NCBI GenBank assembly: GCA_947496145.1 | Contig: CANMBS010000027.1 | Coordinates: 24,001 to 74,118, forward strand | DNA length: 50,118 nucleotides | DNA from: an uncultured Pseudovibrio sp. | Lineage (GTDB): Bacteria; Pseudomonadota; Alphaproteobacteria; Rhizobiales; Stappiaceae | Direction of reading: 5' to 3' | Shown here: positions 29,236 through 38,423 of the stretch, in pieces | Numbering within the stretch: the first letter of the stretch is position 1 | Layout of the letters: every line of letters starts with the position of its first letter | Program-made: the position numbers and the translations under genes | Notes under the pieces: generated by a model | What the model was told of the DNA's origin: nothing | What the model saw: the letters and a program-made list of their open reading frames with translations, nothing else | Database searches by the model: none

Positions 29236-29269
29236 ACAAAAAGGCCCCGCAACTTGAAAGTTCGGGACC
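29236..29269 (-). terminator. Terminator after smpB
   Basis: On the minus strand GGTCCCG pairs with CGGGGCC (29269-29263 with 29249-29243, one wobble) and the inner AACTT/AAGTT extend the stem. TTTTT follows directly. It lies 12 bp after the smpB stop. Confidence 0.85.
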
Positions 29270-29280
29270 CGGAAAACAAA

Positions 29281-29757
29281 CTAACCGTTCTTCAGCAAGC
29301 GCTGCTTCTCACGGTTCCAGTCCCGTGTTTTCTCAGTCTGGCGCTTGTCATGGGCTTTTTTACCACGACCCAAAGCAATTTCCATCTTCGCCCGACCATC
29401 CTCATTAAAGTAGATCTTCAGCGGCACAATAGTCTTGCCTTCCTTCTGAACAGCGGCAAACAGCTTGTTCAGCTCCCGGCGATGCATCAGCAACTTACGG
29501 GGACGACGCGGCTCATGATTGAAGCGATTGCCCTGCGTGTATTCAGGAATGTAGATGTTATAGACCATCATCTCACCCTGATACTCAGCAGCATAACTTT
29601 CTGCAATGTTGCTTTTGCCTTGGCGAAGCGACTTAACTTCAGTCCCTTTCAGCTCAATGCCAGCCTCATAAACATCTTCAATTTCGTAGTTAAAACGGGC
29701 CTTCCGGTTATCCGCAACAACCTTGCGCCCGGGAACGCCACCTTTTTTGGCAGCCAT
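29281..29757 (-). CDS. smpB: SsrA-binding protein SmpB
   Basis: Partner of tmRNA in rescuing stalled ribosomes. The 158-residue protein contains [58 protein letters not shown], and the basic tail [20 protein letters not shown] that enters the ribosome mRNA channel. The standard dapA-smpB order of the order is present. Starts at ATG 29757. A stem-loop terminator lies just after its stop. Confidence 0.97.
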   Translation of the reverse strand: MAAKKGGVPGRKVVADNRKARFNYEIEDVYEAGIELKGTEVKSLRQGKSNIAESYAAEYQGEMMVYNIYIPEYTQGNRFNHEPRRPRKLLMHRRELNKLFAAVQKEGKTIVPLKIYFNEDGRAKMEIALGRGKKAHDKRQTEKTRDWNREKQRLLKNG

Positions 29758-29780
29758 TTCTTATCCTTATTCTCGTCTCA

Positions 29781-29817
29781 ACAAATAATCCGTGCACCAG
29801 CAATCCAGTGCACGGAT
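29781..29817 (-). terminator. Hairpin terminator between dapA and smpB
   Basis: ATCCGTGCAC (29788-29797) and GTGCACGGAT (29808-29817) form a perfect 10-bp stem with a 10-nt loop. On the minus strand TATTTGTT follows, a moderately T-rich tail. It lies 8 bp past the dapA stop and may set a lower level for smpB. Confidence 0.75.
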
Positions 29818-29824
29818 CATCATA

Positions 29825-30703
29825 TTAGTTGATCAGGCCAGCATGAACCATAGCCTTGCGTATGGTTTCCTGTGTTTCCTCAGATACAGGCACCAGCGGC
29901 AGGCGCAGCTCATTCTCCATCTTGCCCAGCAAAGACAAAGCATATTTCGGACCAGCCGGATTTGGCTCAATAAACAGAGCGTCATGCAGTGGTGCCAAAC
30001 GATCCTGAATGGCCAAAGCTACTGCAAAATCACCCGCAAGACACGCCTCCTGAAACTGGGCGCAGAGCGCTGGTGCTATGTTTGCCGTTACAGAAATACA
30101 ACCAACCCCTCCGTGCGCCATAAAACCAAGTGCCGTGATGTCTTCACCAGAAAGCTGGATGAAGTCTTTGCCACACAGATGACGCTGCTCAGAAGCACGC
30201 GCTAAGTTAGCCGTCGCATCTTTTACACCAACAATATTGTCTACTTCATCAAACAATTCCGCCATGGTCTCACTCTTCATATCGATGATAGAGCGACCTG
30301 GAATGTTATAGATAAAGATCGGCAGATCTGTTGCAGCAGCTATTGCTTTAAAATGCGCCTTCAGACCAGCCTGATTTGGCTTGTTGTAGTAAGGGGTCAC
30401 AGAAAGTATAGCATCAGCGCCCACCTCTTGCGCGTGCTGTGCAAATTCAATCGCCTCAACCGGATTATTAGAACCTGCGCCTGCCATAACAGGAACACGG
30501 CCCGCAGATACCTCAACAGCCATCTGAACGACACGCTTGTGCTCGTCAAAAGTCAGAGTCGGGCTTTCTCCGGTTGTGCCCACGGGAACCAACCCGTGGG
30601 TGCCCTGTTTTATCTGCCAATCCACGAATTCCCGGAAGGCTTTCTCATCCACTTTGCCATCCTTGAAAGGTGTGACAAGTGCTGGAATTGATCCTTTAAA
30701 CAT
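29825..30703 (-). CDS. dapA: 4-hydroxy-tetrahydrodipicolinate synthase
   Basis: First committed step of lysine and diaminopimelate synthesis, condensing pyruvate with aspartate semialdehyde. The 292-residue TIM-barrel protein shows [14 protein letters not shown] (substrate-binding threonines), [14 protein letters not shown], the catalytic-triad tyrosine in FIYNIPGRS (about Y132), and the Schiff-base lysine about K161 in [10 protein letters not shown]. Length and motifs are typical, so catalysis should be intact. It runs divergently from the lytic transglycosylase gene; a hairpin at 30745-30769 lies in its leader. Confidence 0.97.
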   Translation of the reverse strand: MFKGSIPALVTPFKDGKVDEKAFREFVDWQIKQGTHGLVPVGTTGESPTLTFDEHKRVVQMAVEVSAGRVPVMAGAGSNNPVEAIEFAQHAQEVGADAILSVTPYYNKPNQAGLKAHFKAIAAATDLPIFIYNIPGRSIIDMKSETMAELFDEVDNIVGVKDATANLARASEQRHLCGKDFIQLSGEDITALGFMAHGGVGCISVTANIAPALCAQFQEACLAGDFAVALAIQDRLAPLHDALFIEPNPAGPKYALSLLGKMENELRLPLVPVSEETQETIRKAMVHAGLIN

Positions 30704-30744
30704 CTCAGGTTCCTCGTTGGATTACATATATACAGAGCAAATTT

Positions 30745-30769
30745 CGCCAGTACCCTCAAAGGGCTGGCG
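30745..30769 (-). promoter_or_regulatory. Hairpin in the dapA leader
   Basis: CGCCAG (30745-30750) pairs with CTGGCG (30764-30769), with CCCT/AGGG inside (30753-30756 and 30760-30763) and a 2-nt bulge. It sits 42 bp before the dapA start, without a following T-run. It may be an operator or RNA structure; no lysine riboswitch is recognisable around it. Confidence 0.35.
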
Positions 30770-31005
30770 TACAATAGAGTGGTCTAGCCTATCTCGGCAA
30801 CATCACCAAGAGGTTCTCTTATAAGATTCGCGGATTTTTTTATGCTCATAATTCGGCCAGTTTCACAGGAGAGTATGCTCCGTTCCGGTGCGACACATTA
30901 AACAGATATTTACCCTGTTCATGGCATGCAGAACTGCGGAATTTTATCAAATTCAGGTATCCGGTGCGTTCTTGCTGGATTTTAACACCCAAGTATAACG
31001 GGCAG

Positions 31006-33312
31006 ATGAGTACGATGCGTATCAACAGGTTGTTTCTTGTATCGACACAATTGAGTGCACTTGCAGTTGCAACAACTTTTTCCGTATCGGCATTTTCAGC
31101 CGTATCCTCTTTAAATTACAATGTAATTCCCACTCCAAACCCGGTCAGAGTGGCTCAGCATGCAGCACTGAACGCCAAACAGGAAACAGCCACACGCACA
31201 TGGCAAATCATCACGCCACGTGCAAAACCCGTTGCTTCACACAGTTCTGCATTTAATGAGGCAACTGGATCAAAACTTTCCAGCTACGCCCCTGTTACAC
31301 CTCATACCAACAGTAGACACCTGGTCTCGAACCACACTACAAAGCCACAAAATGCACTGGGAGCAACCGCAGCTTTAGCCAGCTCTTTTCCACAGGGACC
31401 TACCATTGCCCCTGCAACCGGATCAGTAGAACCGCTCAGGATTGTCCTTCAAAATGTGAAATCCGGACGTCTGGAAGAAGCCTTGCAGGGCCGTAATGCG
31501 TTGCCGGATAACCTTGATCGACGATTGGCCGATTGGTTCATCATGCTGAGCGGCGGCCCCAAAACACCAGTCACACACATTGCACAGTTTGCTGCCGCAG
31601 CTCCCCATTGGCCCACCGCCAAAGTTGTACGCGCCCGCGGCGAAGCTGCTCTGTCTGTCTCAAACTTAACCCCTTCTCAAATCATCGGGGCCTTTGGCAA
31701 TTCCGTGCCTGAAACCACCGAGGGGCGTATTACACTGGCAAAAGCCCATATGGCAAAAGGCAATCGCAGTCAGGCCGCAAAGCTCATTCGCCCCTTATGG
31801 CAGGATGAAACCTTTGAGAACGAAGAGGAAGCAGAATTTCGTGCCCTGTTTGGCAGTCTTTTGCGCCAAAAAGATCACCGCCTGAGAGCTGAGATGTTGC
31901 TTTATCGTGACCGGGCACGCGGTGCAGAACGCCTTCTTTCAGAGCTTTCCTCAGAAGAGCAGTCCTACATCAAAGCTCGCATCGCCAGCATTCGCGCTAA
32001 AGGCAACGCTCTGAGTAAGTTAAAAAGCGTTCCACACTCAATGAAATCAGACAGTAACTATCAATTTGCGCTGATTCAGCATTACCGCTTGCAAGGAGAT
32101 TACGAGACTGCCGCAACGCTCATGGAACGAGCGCCAACCGATGCGACAGTTCTTCTCAATCACGACAGCTGGTGGAAGCAACGCCGGGATATTTCCCGCG
32201 AGATGGCAGAAGCTGGTCAGCCACGCCGCGCCTATAACATCGCAGCAAAACATGCCGCACAATCGCCAGCTATGATCGCCGAGGCCGAATTCCATGCAGG
32301 CTGGTTTGCTCTGCGCCATGTGAAAGACCCAACTTTAGCCGAACCGCATTTTAAACGCATTGCAAAACTGGGCAAAACCGCGCAAACCCTTTCCCGTGCC
32401 TATTACTGGCTTGGCCGAACCCGCGAGGTGCTTCACGATACTGAAGGCGCAATCTCCTACTACCGTCAGGCAGGCGCTTTCCAGACCGCCTATTATGGAC
32501 AACTGGCTCTTGCCAAACTAGGCATCAATCAAATGCCAATGGCGGCGCTCCCAAAGGTCTCGCCTGCTGACCGGACTGCTTTCAACGGGAACGAACTGGT
32601 TCAGGCTATCAAACGCATGGATGAGGCGGGCCTGCACAATGATACACTGTTGTTTTATACACATCTGGCCCGCACACTATCCAGCAATGGTCAAATCCGG
32701 CTGCTGACTGAACTTGCAGAGTCGCGTGGCGTCTATCAATGGGCCACCATGGTGGGTCGCATAGCTCAGGCAGAGCGTGTTGAGGCAGCGCCCCTCGCCT
32801 ACCCAACCAACGCAATTCCGCGCAAAACGCGCATATCAAAAGGTGTTGAAAAGCCAATGGTTTACGCGATTGCTCGACAAGAGAGCGCATTTAACCCAAA
32901 AGCACGAAGTAGTGCTGGCGCACTGGGATTACTCCAGCTCATGCCGGGAACAGCAAGACAAACGGCCCGCAACCTTGGCCTCTCCTATAAGAAGTCCCGT
33001 TTAACGTCAGACCCAGCCTACAACGCCACGCTTGGAGCCGCCTTTCTTGGAGAACTGGTAGATGAATTTAGCGGATCCTATATCCTTACCTTTGCGGCCT
33101 ACAACGCTGGAAAAAACAAAGTTAAAGAATGGATCGAGCGTTTCGGAGATCCAAGAAATCCCAAAATTGATCCAATAGACTGGGTAGAATCAATACCTTA
33201 CGGCGAGACGAGAAATTATGTGCAGCGCATCACAGAAAATTTGCAAGTGTATCGCTACAAGCTCGAAAACAAGCCTCTGACAATCACGCAGGACCTGACA
33301 CGCGGATATTAG
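31006..33312 (+). CDS. Soluble lytic murein transglycosylase (Slt family)
   Basis: Periplasmic enzyme that cleaves glycan strands and leaves 1,6-anhydro ends. The 768-residue protein begins with a signal peptide (about 1-38, ending VSAFSA), followed by a disordered Thr/Pro/Ala-rich region to about 130. A long superhelical domain follows (about 130-590), with repeats such as ARGAERLLSELSSEEQSYI and YYWLGRTREVLHDTEGAISYY. The catalytic SLT domain is C-terminal: VYAIARQESAFNPKARS with the catalytic Glu, GALGLLQLMPGTARQTA, and FAAYNAGKNKVKEW. The frame opens at 30964; ATG 31006 is preferred, with 31015 as alternative, because each directly precedes the signal peptide. It ends in its own terminator. 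Confidence 0.93.
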   Translation: MSTMRINRLFLVSTQLSALAVATTFSVSAFSAVSSLNYNVIPTPNPVRVAQHAALNAKQETATRTWQIITPRAKPVASHSSAFNEATGSKLSSYAPVTPHTNSRHLVSNHTTKPQNALGATAALASSFPQGPTIAPATGSVEPLRIVLQNVKSGRLEEALQGRNALPDNLDRRLADWFIMLSGGPKTPVTHIAQFAAAAPHWPTAKVVRARGEAALSVSNLTPSQIIGAFGNSVPETTEGRITLAKAHMAKGNRSQAAKLIRPLWQDETFENEEEAEFRALFGSLLRQKDHRLRAEMLLYRDRARGAERLLSELSSEEQSYIKARIASIRAKGNALSKLKSVPHSMKSDSNYQFALIQHYRLQGDYETAATLMERAPTDATVLLNHDSWWKQRRDISREMAEAGQPRRAYNIAAKHAAQSPAMIAEAEFHAGWFALRHVKDPTLAEPHFKRIAKLGKTAQTLSRAYYWLGRTREVLHDTEGAISYYRQAGAFQTAYYGQLALAKLGINQMPMAALPKVSPADRTAFNGNELVQAIKRMDEAGLHNDTLLFYTHLARTLSSNGQIRLLTELAESRGVYQWATMVGRIAQAERVEAAPLAYPTNAIPRKTRISKGVEKPMVYAIARQESAFNPKARSSAGALGLLQLMPGTARQTARNLGLSYKKSRLTSDPAYNATLGAAFLGELVDEFSGSYILTFAAYNAGKNKVKEWIERFGDPRNPKIDPIDWVESIPYGETRNYVQRITENLQVYRYKLENKPLTITQDLTRGY

Positions 33313-33343
33313 AAAGCATGTGAACAGGTTTCACATCATGATG

Positions 33344-33372
33344 AAAGCCCGGCGCAAAGGCCGGGCTTTTTT
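33344..33372 (+). terminator. Terminator after the lytic transglycosylase
   Basis: GCCCGG (33347-33352) and CCGGGC (33361-33366) with flanking A/T pairs and an 8-nt loop, then six T. It is 32 bp past the stop codon. Confidence 0.9.
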
Positions 33373-33619
33373 GCTGGCGTCATCCTCACCAAAACTTTCG
33401 CAAGACAGGGGGATAAAGCTCCCCTATTGTGGGGATAAGTACAATAGTGCCACCATTACGCAACGCAATTTCAATAAGCAGGCCGACCGTCACAAAACAG
33501 AGCGACAAGCCTCTCATACTTAATTTTATACAATGTATGTGAAGAGCATATTATGTCAGAAGGGCCGTCAGGACTGCATAAAGCCCATTTTAAATTCAGA
33601 GGCATCGCAGGAGGAACTC

Positions 33620-34525
33620 ATGCTTCAAGCTTCAGACAATATTGATGAAAACTTGCAGTCTTTGACAGGCACCACCCGTTTCACATGGCAGGCAAGTGAC
33701 GGCATAACACTATCCGCCCATATCTGGGAAACAGACAGACCCAACTGCCCAACAGTCCTGTGTCTGGCAGGACTAACCAGAAACTCCCGTGATTTCTATC
33801 GGTTAGCGAACGTCCTTCAAAAGAACAACCTGCGTGTCATTGCCATGGATTATCGCGGACGAGGCATGTCCGACCATGCAGCAGATTTCAGAACATACAG
33901 TCTGGAACAGGAAGGGGATGATATCGATCGCGGTATCAAAGCTCTCGGTCTTGAAAAGTTCTCCCTGATTGGCACCTCTCGTGGAGGCTTACATTCGTTC
34001 TCAATGGCAAAACGCCATCAAGGTCGAATTTCATCTATTATTATCAATGATATAGGTCCAACCCTTGAACAACAGGCGCTTGACGATATCGTAGCATCTG
34101 TCGGCTCCGTAATGACACAACCCTCAATGATCGCAGCAGCAGAGCGACTTCAATCCCTACACGGAGCAACCTTTTCAAAACTCTCTGAAGCTGACTGGAT
34201 CACATTTGCAAACCAGCTTTACTCACCTGCTTCAGACTGCGTAACTCTCTGTTATGACAAAGGTTTAGGTGATGCTGTACGGGAGGAGGATAAACTAATT
34301 CCCCAAGAAGACCTCTGGGCCTCCTTCAATAATCTGAAACCAATCCCTCACCTGTTACTGCACGGAGAAAATTCCCCGCTCCTTACTGCACAAACAGCTC
34401 AGAAAATGTCGCAACTACATGAAAAAATGGAGTTTTATACAGTCCCTAGCGAAGGACATGCTCCGCTCCTGTGGGATCAGCCAACGCAAGATCGAATTCT
34501 GACATTCATCCAGCGAAGCCTTTGA
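33620..34525 (+). CDS. Alpha/beta hydrolase
   Basis: A 301-residue cytosolic alpha/beta-hydrolase. The oxyanion region LCLAGLTRNSRDF precedes AMDYRGRGMSD; the nucleophile elbow is IGTSRGGLHSF with Ser in GTSRG. PHLLLHGENSPLLT holds the acidic-residue strand, and SEGHAPLLWDQP supplies the catalytic histidine. No signal peptide is present. The substrate is unknown; relatives act on small esters or lactones. The frame is open from 33533, but the ATG at 33620 has CAGGAGGAACTC before it. It ends 85 bp before the 105-bp repeat that adjoins the porin array. Confidence 0.88.
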   Translation: MLQASDNIDENLQSLTGTTRFTWQASDGITLSAHIWETDRPNCPTVLCLAGLTRNSRDFYRLANVLQKNNLRVIAMDYRGRGMSDHAADFRTYSLEQEGDDIDRGIKALGLEKFSLIGTSRGGLHSFSMAKRHQGRISSIIINDIGPTLEQQALDDIVASVGSVMTQPSMIAAAERLQSLHGATFSKLSEADWITFANQLYSPASDCVTLCYDKGLGDAVREEDKLIPQEDLWASFNNLKPIPHLLLHGENSPLLTAQTAQKMSQLHEKMEFYTVPSEGHAPLLWDQPTQDRILTFIQRSL

Positions 34526-34610
34526 CAGGAGTGAAGCATCACAAACACAATGCAGCTTACATCAGCTAAGGCAAGATCAAGCTGCATTGATTTCCCTATT
34601 CAAATCAGGC

Positions 34611-34715
34611 ACTAAAGCAGTTCGCGTTTAAGCTGAAACGCTTGATCTGCTTTAGCTTTTGTTTTTGCGTATCTTTATCTGAAAACCGGTGTCCACTTTT
34701 CAGAGACACGCTTTA
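34611..34715. repeat. 105-bp palindromic intergenic repeat, copy 1
   Basis: Shared with 48082-48186 in the same orientation with one mismatch (C here, T there). It is built of two stem-loops: CTAAAGCAG/CTGCTTTAG at the left enclosing GCGTTT/AAACGC, and TCTGAAAA/TTTTCAGA around CCGGTGTCCAC at the right. The motif resembles the mosaic intergenic elements (RIME-like) described in rhizobia. The right end supplies the last bases of the porin gene: the TAA stop (34715-34713, minus strand) is inside the repeat. Confidence 0.88.
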
Positions 34716-35945
34716 AAACGTACGTTGCACTCTCATCAGCGCACTGGCTTCATCAAAGTCTTTCTGCCCTTCCGGCGAGACACGTGCATACCCTAGGTCA
34801 ATCCCCATCTCCATACCGCTGACAGGAGACCAAACCAGATCCCAGTCCAGAGCAATCCGATCAAAGTCAGGAAGCGCTGCACCCGCCGGGGTGTCAACAA
34901 CCGCATAGCTGGCGTCAAAGTCCGTTCTCACATCTGGTGCAACGTAATGCGTGATCCCACCAGAGAATGACAGTGCTTCAGTTTTTTGAGTTGAACCATT
35001 GATATAGTAAGCGTCAAATACCTCATCATCATCAATACCTACATAAGAAACCGCCCCGTTTCCATACTGGAACTGCAATGCCATCGCATCCTGACCACCC
35101 AGTTGAGGGAGGTTGATTATTGCACCAGCCCCAAGCGCCCAACCTATTTTACCCGGAACGTAAGAAGCTTCCGGCCTGATGTTGGTGACTGCACCTGCAA
35201 GCTTAGCGCTGCCCCAATCCCCGTCCATTCTAAAAGCGGCAACCGCATCTGGAGCCTTGTTACCAGCCTTACCATTCTCGCCAGTAACTCCGGTAAATAC
35301 GCCATGGGCTCGATAAACAGGGTCCTCAATGGAGATGGTAACCGAAACACCCCCCTCAAGAACTTCCGTATAGGCCGCAGTCCATGAATTAGTATCCGAC
35401 CAGTCACGATGCACCGCACCAAAGGTGGCCCCGGTAAAGAAGTCAAAGAGTGAACCAGTACGCCCAATCGTGAACCCACCAAACTGAATATAAGCCTTAT
35501 TTAGATCCATGACTGGTGAGTCATCGTAGCGTTCACTATCTGAGTCAACCGTGGCCCGCAGTTCGGTAAAGCTCCTCACAAATCCAAATTCGGTCTCAGA
35601 TCTGGTATCCATGCGAATGTAAGAGCGTGCGCGCAGGCGTAAAGAATTCAAATCCCGCCCTTTTGGCCCATTTTGCGGGACGCCTCCCCAGTTTGCAGGC
35701 TTATCAGCAAAGTCACGATAATGAGCATCCGTCCGCACGCGACCACTCAATCTCAAACAGGTTTGCGTACCGGGTAAAAAGAAGAATCCCTCACCATAAG
35801 CATCACATACCTGAACATAATTGAGAGGTTCCACCAAGTTAAGCGGTTCAGGCCCCTCGCTGAATACCGGACCTGGCAAATCTGTAGCCTGTGCTGCAAC
35901 TCCGAATGACAGCAAGACCGGCAGGAAAATCAGCTTTCTCGTCAT
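34713..35945 (-). CDS. Porin (Porin_2 family), copy A
   Basis: Outer-membrane diffusion porin, predicted trimeric 16-stranded barrel of the rhizobial Omp2b type. The 410-residue protein has a signal peptide (about 1-20, ending AAQA). The family start is NYVQVCDAYGEGFFFLPGTQ, then LRLSGRVRTDAHY; RARSYIRMDTRSETEFGFVRS is in the middle. It ends with Phe (MRVQRTF), as barrel assembly requires. The frame opens at 36041, but ATG 35945 has GGATGGAGG upstream. The stop codon lies in the 105-bp repeat and no T-tailed hairpin follows, unlike the other porins here. It is the most divergent of the three intact copies. Confidence 0.92.
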   Translation of the reverse strand: MTRKLIFLPVLLSFGVAAQATDLPGPVFSEGPEPLNLVEPLNYVQVCDAYGEGFFFLPGTQTCLRLSGRVRTDAHYRDFADKPANWGGVPQNGPKGRDLNSLRLRARSYIRMDTRSETEFGFVRSFTELRATVDSDSERYDDSPVMDLNKAYIQFGGFTIGRTGSLFDFFTGATFGAVHRDWSDTNSWTAAYTEVLEGGVSVTISIEDPVYRAHGVFTGVTGENGKAGNKAPDAVAAFRMDGDWGSAKLAGAVTNIRPEASYVPGKIGWALGAGAIINLPQLGGQDAMALQFQYGNGAVSYVGIDDDEVFDAYYINGSTQKTEALSFSGGITHYVAPDVRTDFDASYAVVDTPAGAALPDFDRIALDWDLVWSPVSGMEMGIDLGYARVSPEGQKDFDEASALMRVQRTF

Positions 35946-36260
35946 AGTATTGAACCTCCATCCGTCACTCGAAGTAGTCCAATACCCACACATGCAGTGC
36001 TGAAAATCGCCTGCAATGACTACCTCTGTGCAACTAGACAATTACGCCAAGGTACAATTTTCGCAATTACTATAGAATAGGCAGTATTTTATCACCCAAC
36101 CGAAAATATATACGAATTTAACTGAGAAAAATATCAAAGGTGTTTGATTTCATGCAATGTGAACTCACTCAAAGCATGACCAACCAACTTTTACTGACCA
36201 CTTTTAAAGGGCACTCAATTCTGCCTGTAAAACAGTCATTTTCATCCCTGAAATGAGAAA

Positions 36261-36361
36261 GCCCGACGGGTTGGAACCGCCGGGCCTGAGAGACTGATTG
36301 AAAGATCAGGATTTATGAACTTCAACCAGAAATGAGATTAGAAGGTTTCACGTACAAACGA
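36261..36361 (-). pseudogene. Leftover porin 3' end with its terminator
   Basis: On the minus strand codons reading SFVRETF and a TAA (36338-36340) look like the last strand of a Porin_2 gene. Only about seven codons survive; upstream in frame there is a TGA. The 3' flank has the same kind of sequence as after the intact porin at 40411 (ATCAGGATTTATGA is common to both). A hairpin follows: GCCCGACGG (36261-36269) with CCGCCGGGC (36277-36285), then on the minus strand TTTCTCATTT. It looks like the tail of a porin gene whose body has been deleted. Confidence 0.5.
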
Positions 36362-36491
36362 AACTCATAAAATCTTGAAGTGATACCCTTCTTATTGACT
36401 ATGCATATTGCTGTCTGTGGCAAGCATCACACCTGAGCGCTATGAAATGGTTCCGGCAACAGCACCACCGGAACTAGTGGTCTAAGCGACC

Positions 36492-37914
36492 TTAGAAGTT
36501 GTACTGAAGGAGACCAGCAACCTGCGCATTTTTTGTTATCCAGACTGTCTTTGGAGTAACCAGCGTCCAGAAAAAACTCAGGGCCAGCTGCTGGAGAGTA
36601 CGCCAAAGAACCGTAAACGTTGGTCTTCTTCCAGTCAGCAGAGTCCTGATCCAGCTTTGCGCAGGAAGCATCAAGCGGTGCTGTCAACATATCTGTTAAA
36701 CCAAGTTTCATAGCACCTGCAACAACAAAGCCTTTTGCCTCGCCAGCATTGGTAAAACCAGCTTTGTTCTCAAACAGATTCAAGTGGGTCAGAGCCGACT
36801 GCCCGTAAAAGGCACCAAGACCAACCTTCGGGTTATCCATTAGATTCACAGAAGCCTGCGCCGCAACTGCATAACCGTAGTCATCATCAGAATATGCATG
36901 TGCAACACCAGACAAACTATCAAAGAACATATCCTGAGTAAAACCGATGTTACCGGCAAAGTTCACACGGTTGGTTGCTCCATTGATATCATTTGCATCT
37001 TCAATACCAAACTGAGCGGTAAAGCCGTGCTCCATAGAGCAGTGAGCTGGATCTGAAGCACGTCACCACCACCTTCATGCACATCAGCAACGCCAATATT
37101 GAAATACCCTTCGAAGTCAGAACAAGAGGTCCCCAAACGGCCAACGGTCAGGTTGACATTGTCAAAACCAAACTGAACCCAGACATTGCCGATATCGGAC
37201 TCCGCAGTATCGTGATCATCCCACATAGCCGTCAGTTCTGTGTAGGTTTTGATCATCACAAATTCTGTTGTAGCCATAGACTCAAGCCAGACATAACCTA
37301 TTGCATATGCGGAGTAATCGTTGGTTTCATCTTCAACCTTGGCGGCAATTTCGCGAGCACTGCCAACCTTCGCAGAATGGGCCTCCAGATCAGTCAGCTT
37401 CTGATTATGATCAGCAAGCTGACCGGCACTAACCTCAGTTGTGCCAGTCTTCTTAACCTTGGCAATCTTATCATCGAACACCTGAATAATCGCTGTATGT
37501 TGCGTCGTCGCTGCATCAAAAGTTCCGCCCTGTGAGCCGCCGCTAGACGTGTTGAAGTATGATTTAGCAATAGCCTGACTTGCACCAAATGAAGTGCTGC
37601 CAAAATGACCGTTCAATGCACACAGGCGTTTAGCTTCAGTATCCAGAGCAGTTGCTACACCGGTAACATCTGCATCCAGCAGTTTACCAAGTGGTCAACG
37701 GAGCAACAGCATCCTTCTCCTTCTTGGTAAAACAACACCAAGACCATCAGTCAGATTGTGAGAAATCCACTCTGTACGAATGCGACCACGCACATCAATG
37801 CAAGCATCCTGACCCGGAAGCTGAAAATAACCCGCACCGTAAGTATCTCATACCTGAACACAATTCATTGGTTCAGCAACAACTGGCAGATCAGCAGTAG
37901 ATGCTGCAAACGCC
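36492..37914 (-). pseudogene. Decayed porin gene, copy B
   Basis: Translating the minus strand piecewise recovers a Porin_2 protein related to the copy at 38424. The start region ADLPVVAEPMNCVQV is interrupted by a TGA (37850-37848) where the family has Cys, then DTYGAGYFQLPGQDACI. Frame changes follow near 37720, 37690, 37030 and at an A6 run near 36535. The C-terminus AQVAGLLQYNF ends at 36492. The signal peptide has no start codon. The middle carries a helical insertion (AKVKKTGTTEVSAGQLADHN ... DLEAHSAKVGSAREIAAKV), as in the intact copy. A stem GTTCCGG/CCGGAAC (36450-36474) follows. At least one stop and several frameshifts make function unlikely. Confidence 0.85.
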
Positions 37915-38108
37915 TCTCCTGAAAATCAATGGTAAACCTGTTTCTATCAATGCCAATTTGACATGTAGTTTTTGCCAAGCGCAAGTTCCAGAAATAGGCA
38001 GCGTTAAAACATGTTCAATTAAATTGAGAAGGAAAGCTACTTTTTACTCCAAGATCCATCAATAGTGATATGTGTTTATTTTCAAACATTTATTTGAGGA
38101 ATGCAAAT

Positions 38109-38270
38109 CTAGGCACGGACCCGAAATACGCCTGAAATCATCATTTGCGAGATTCCAAAATATGCAGCAAGAACCAACACCCTTGGAAATCTTGTTGTTT
38201 CTAAATGACCACACACACCCGAGAATGTAAGTAACGCATTCACCCAGATCACGACCACATATAAAGCTCA
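38109..38270 (-). pseudogene. Possible C-terminal fragment of a membrane protein
   Basis: Between the decayed and the intact porin, one minus-strand frame reads a protein-like tail without a start: VVVIWVNALLTFSGVCGHLE, then RFPRVLVLAAYFGISQ and MMISGVFRVRA before TAG at 38111. Two hydrophobic helices and a basic end are seen. I cannot name a family. It is probably a relic left by a rearrangement in the porin array; chance is not excluded. The rest of 37915-38345 shows nothing else. Confidence 0.3.
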
Positions 38271-38340
38271 CTTAAGCTACAAAAGAACTCTGCTCACATT
38301 TCCTGAGCAGCCACCTTCTGCACACGTTTTGGCGACCTAT

Positions 38341-38381
38341 TGCAAAAACAAAATAACCCCGGTGGAAGAACCACCGGGGTT
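38341..38381 (-). terminator. Terminator after porin copy C
   Basis: AACCCCGGTGG (38355-38365) and CCACCGGGGTT (38371-38381) form a perfect 11-bp stem with a 5-nt loop. On the minus strand it is followed by ATTTTGTTTTTGCA. It lies 43 bp after the stop of the porin gene. Confidence 0.92.
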
Positions 38382-38423
38382 GAAGAACTGATAGTGATTA
38401 AGCTATCGAATTCCTACGCCGAA

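Noticed and set aside
37077-37535. Plus-strand frame of 152 codons
   Set aside because: It lies antisense to the decayed porin, which explains the open frame.
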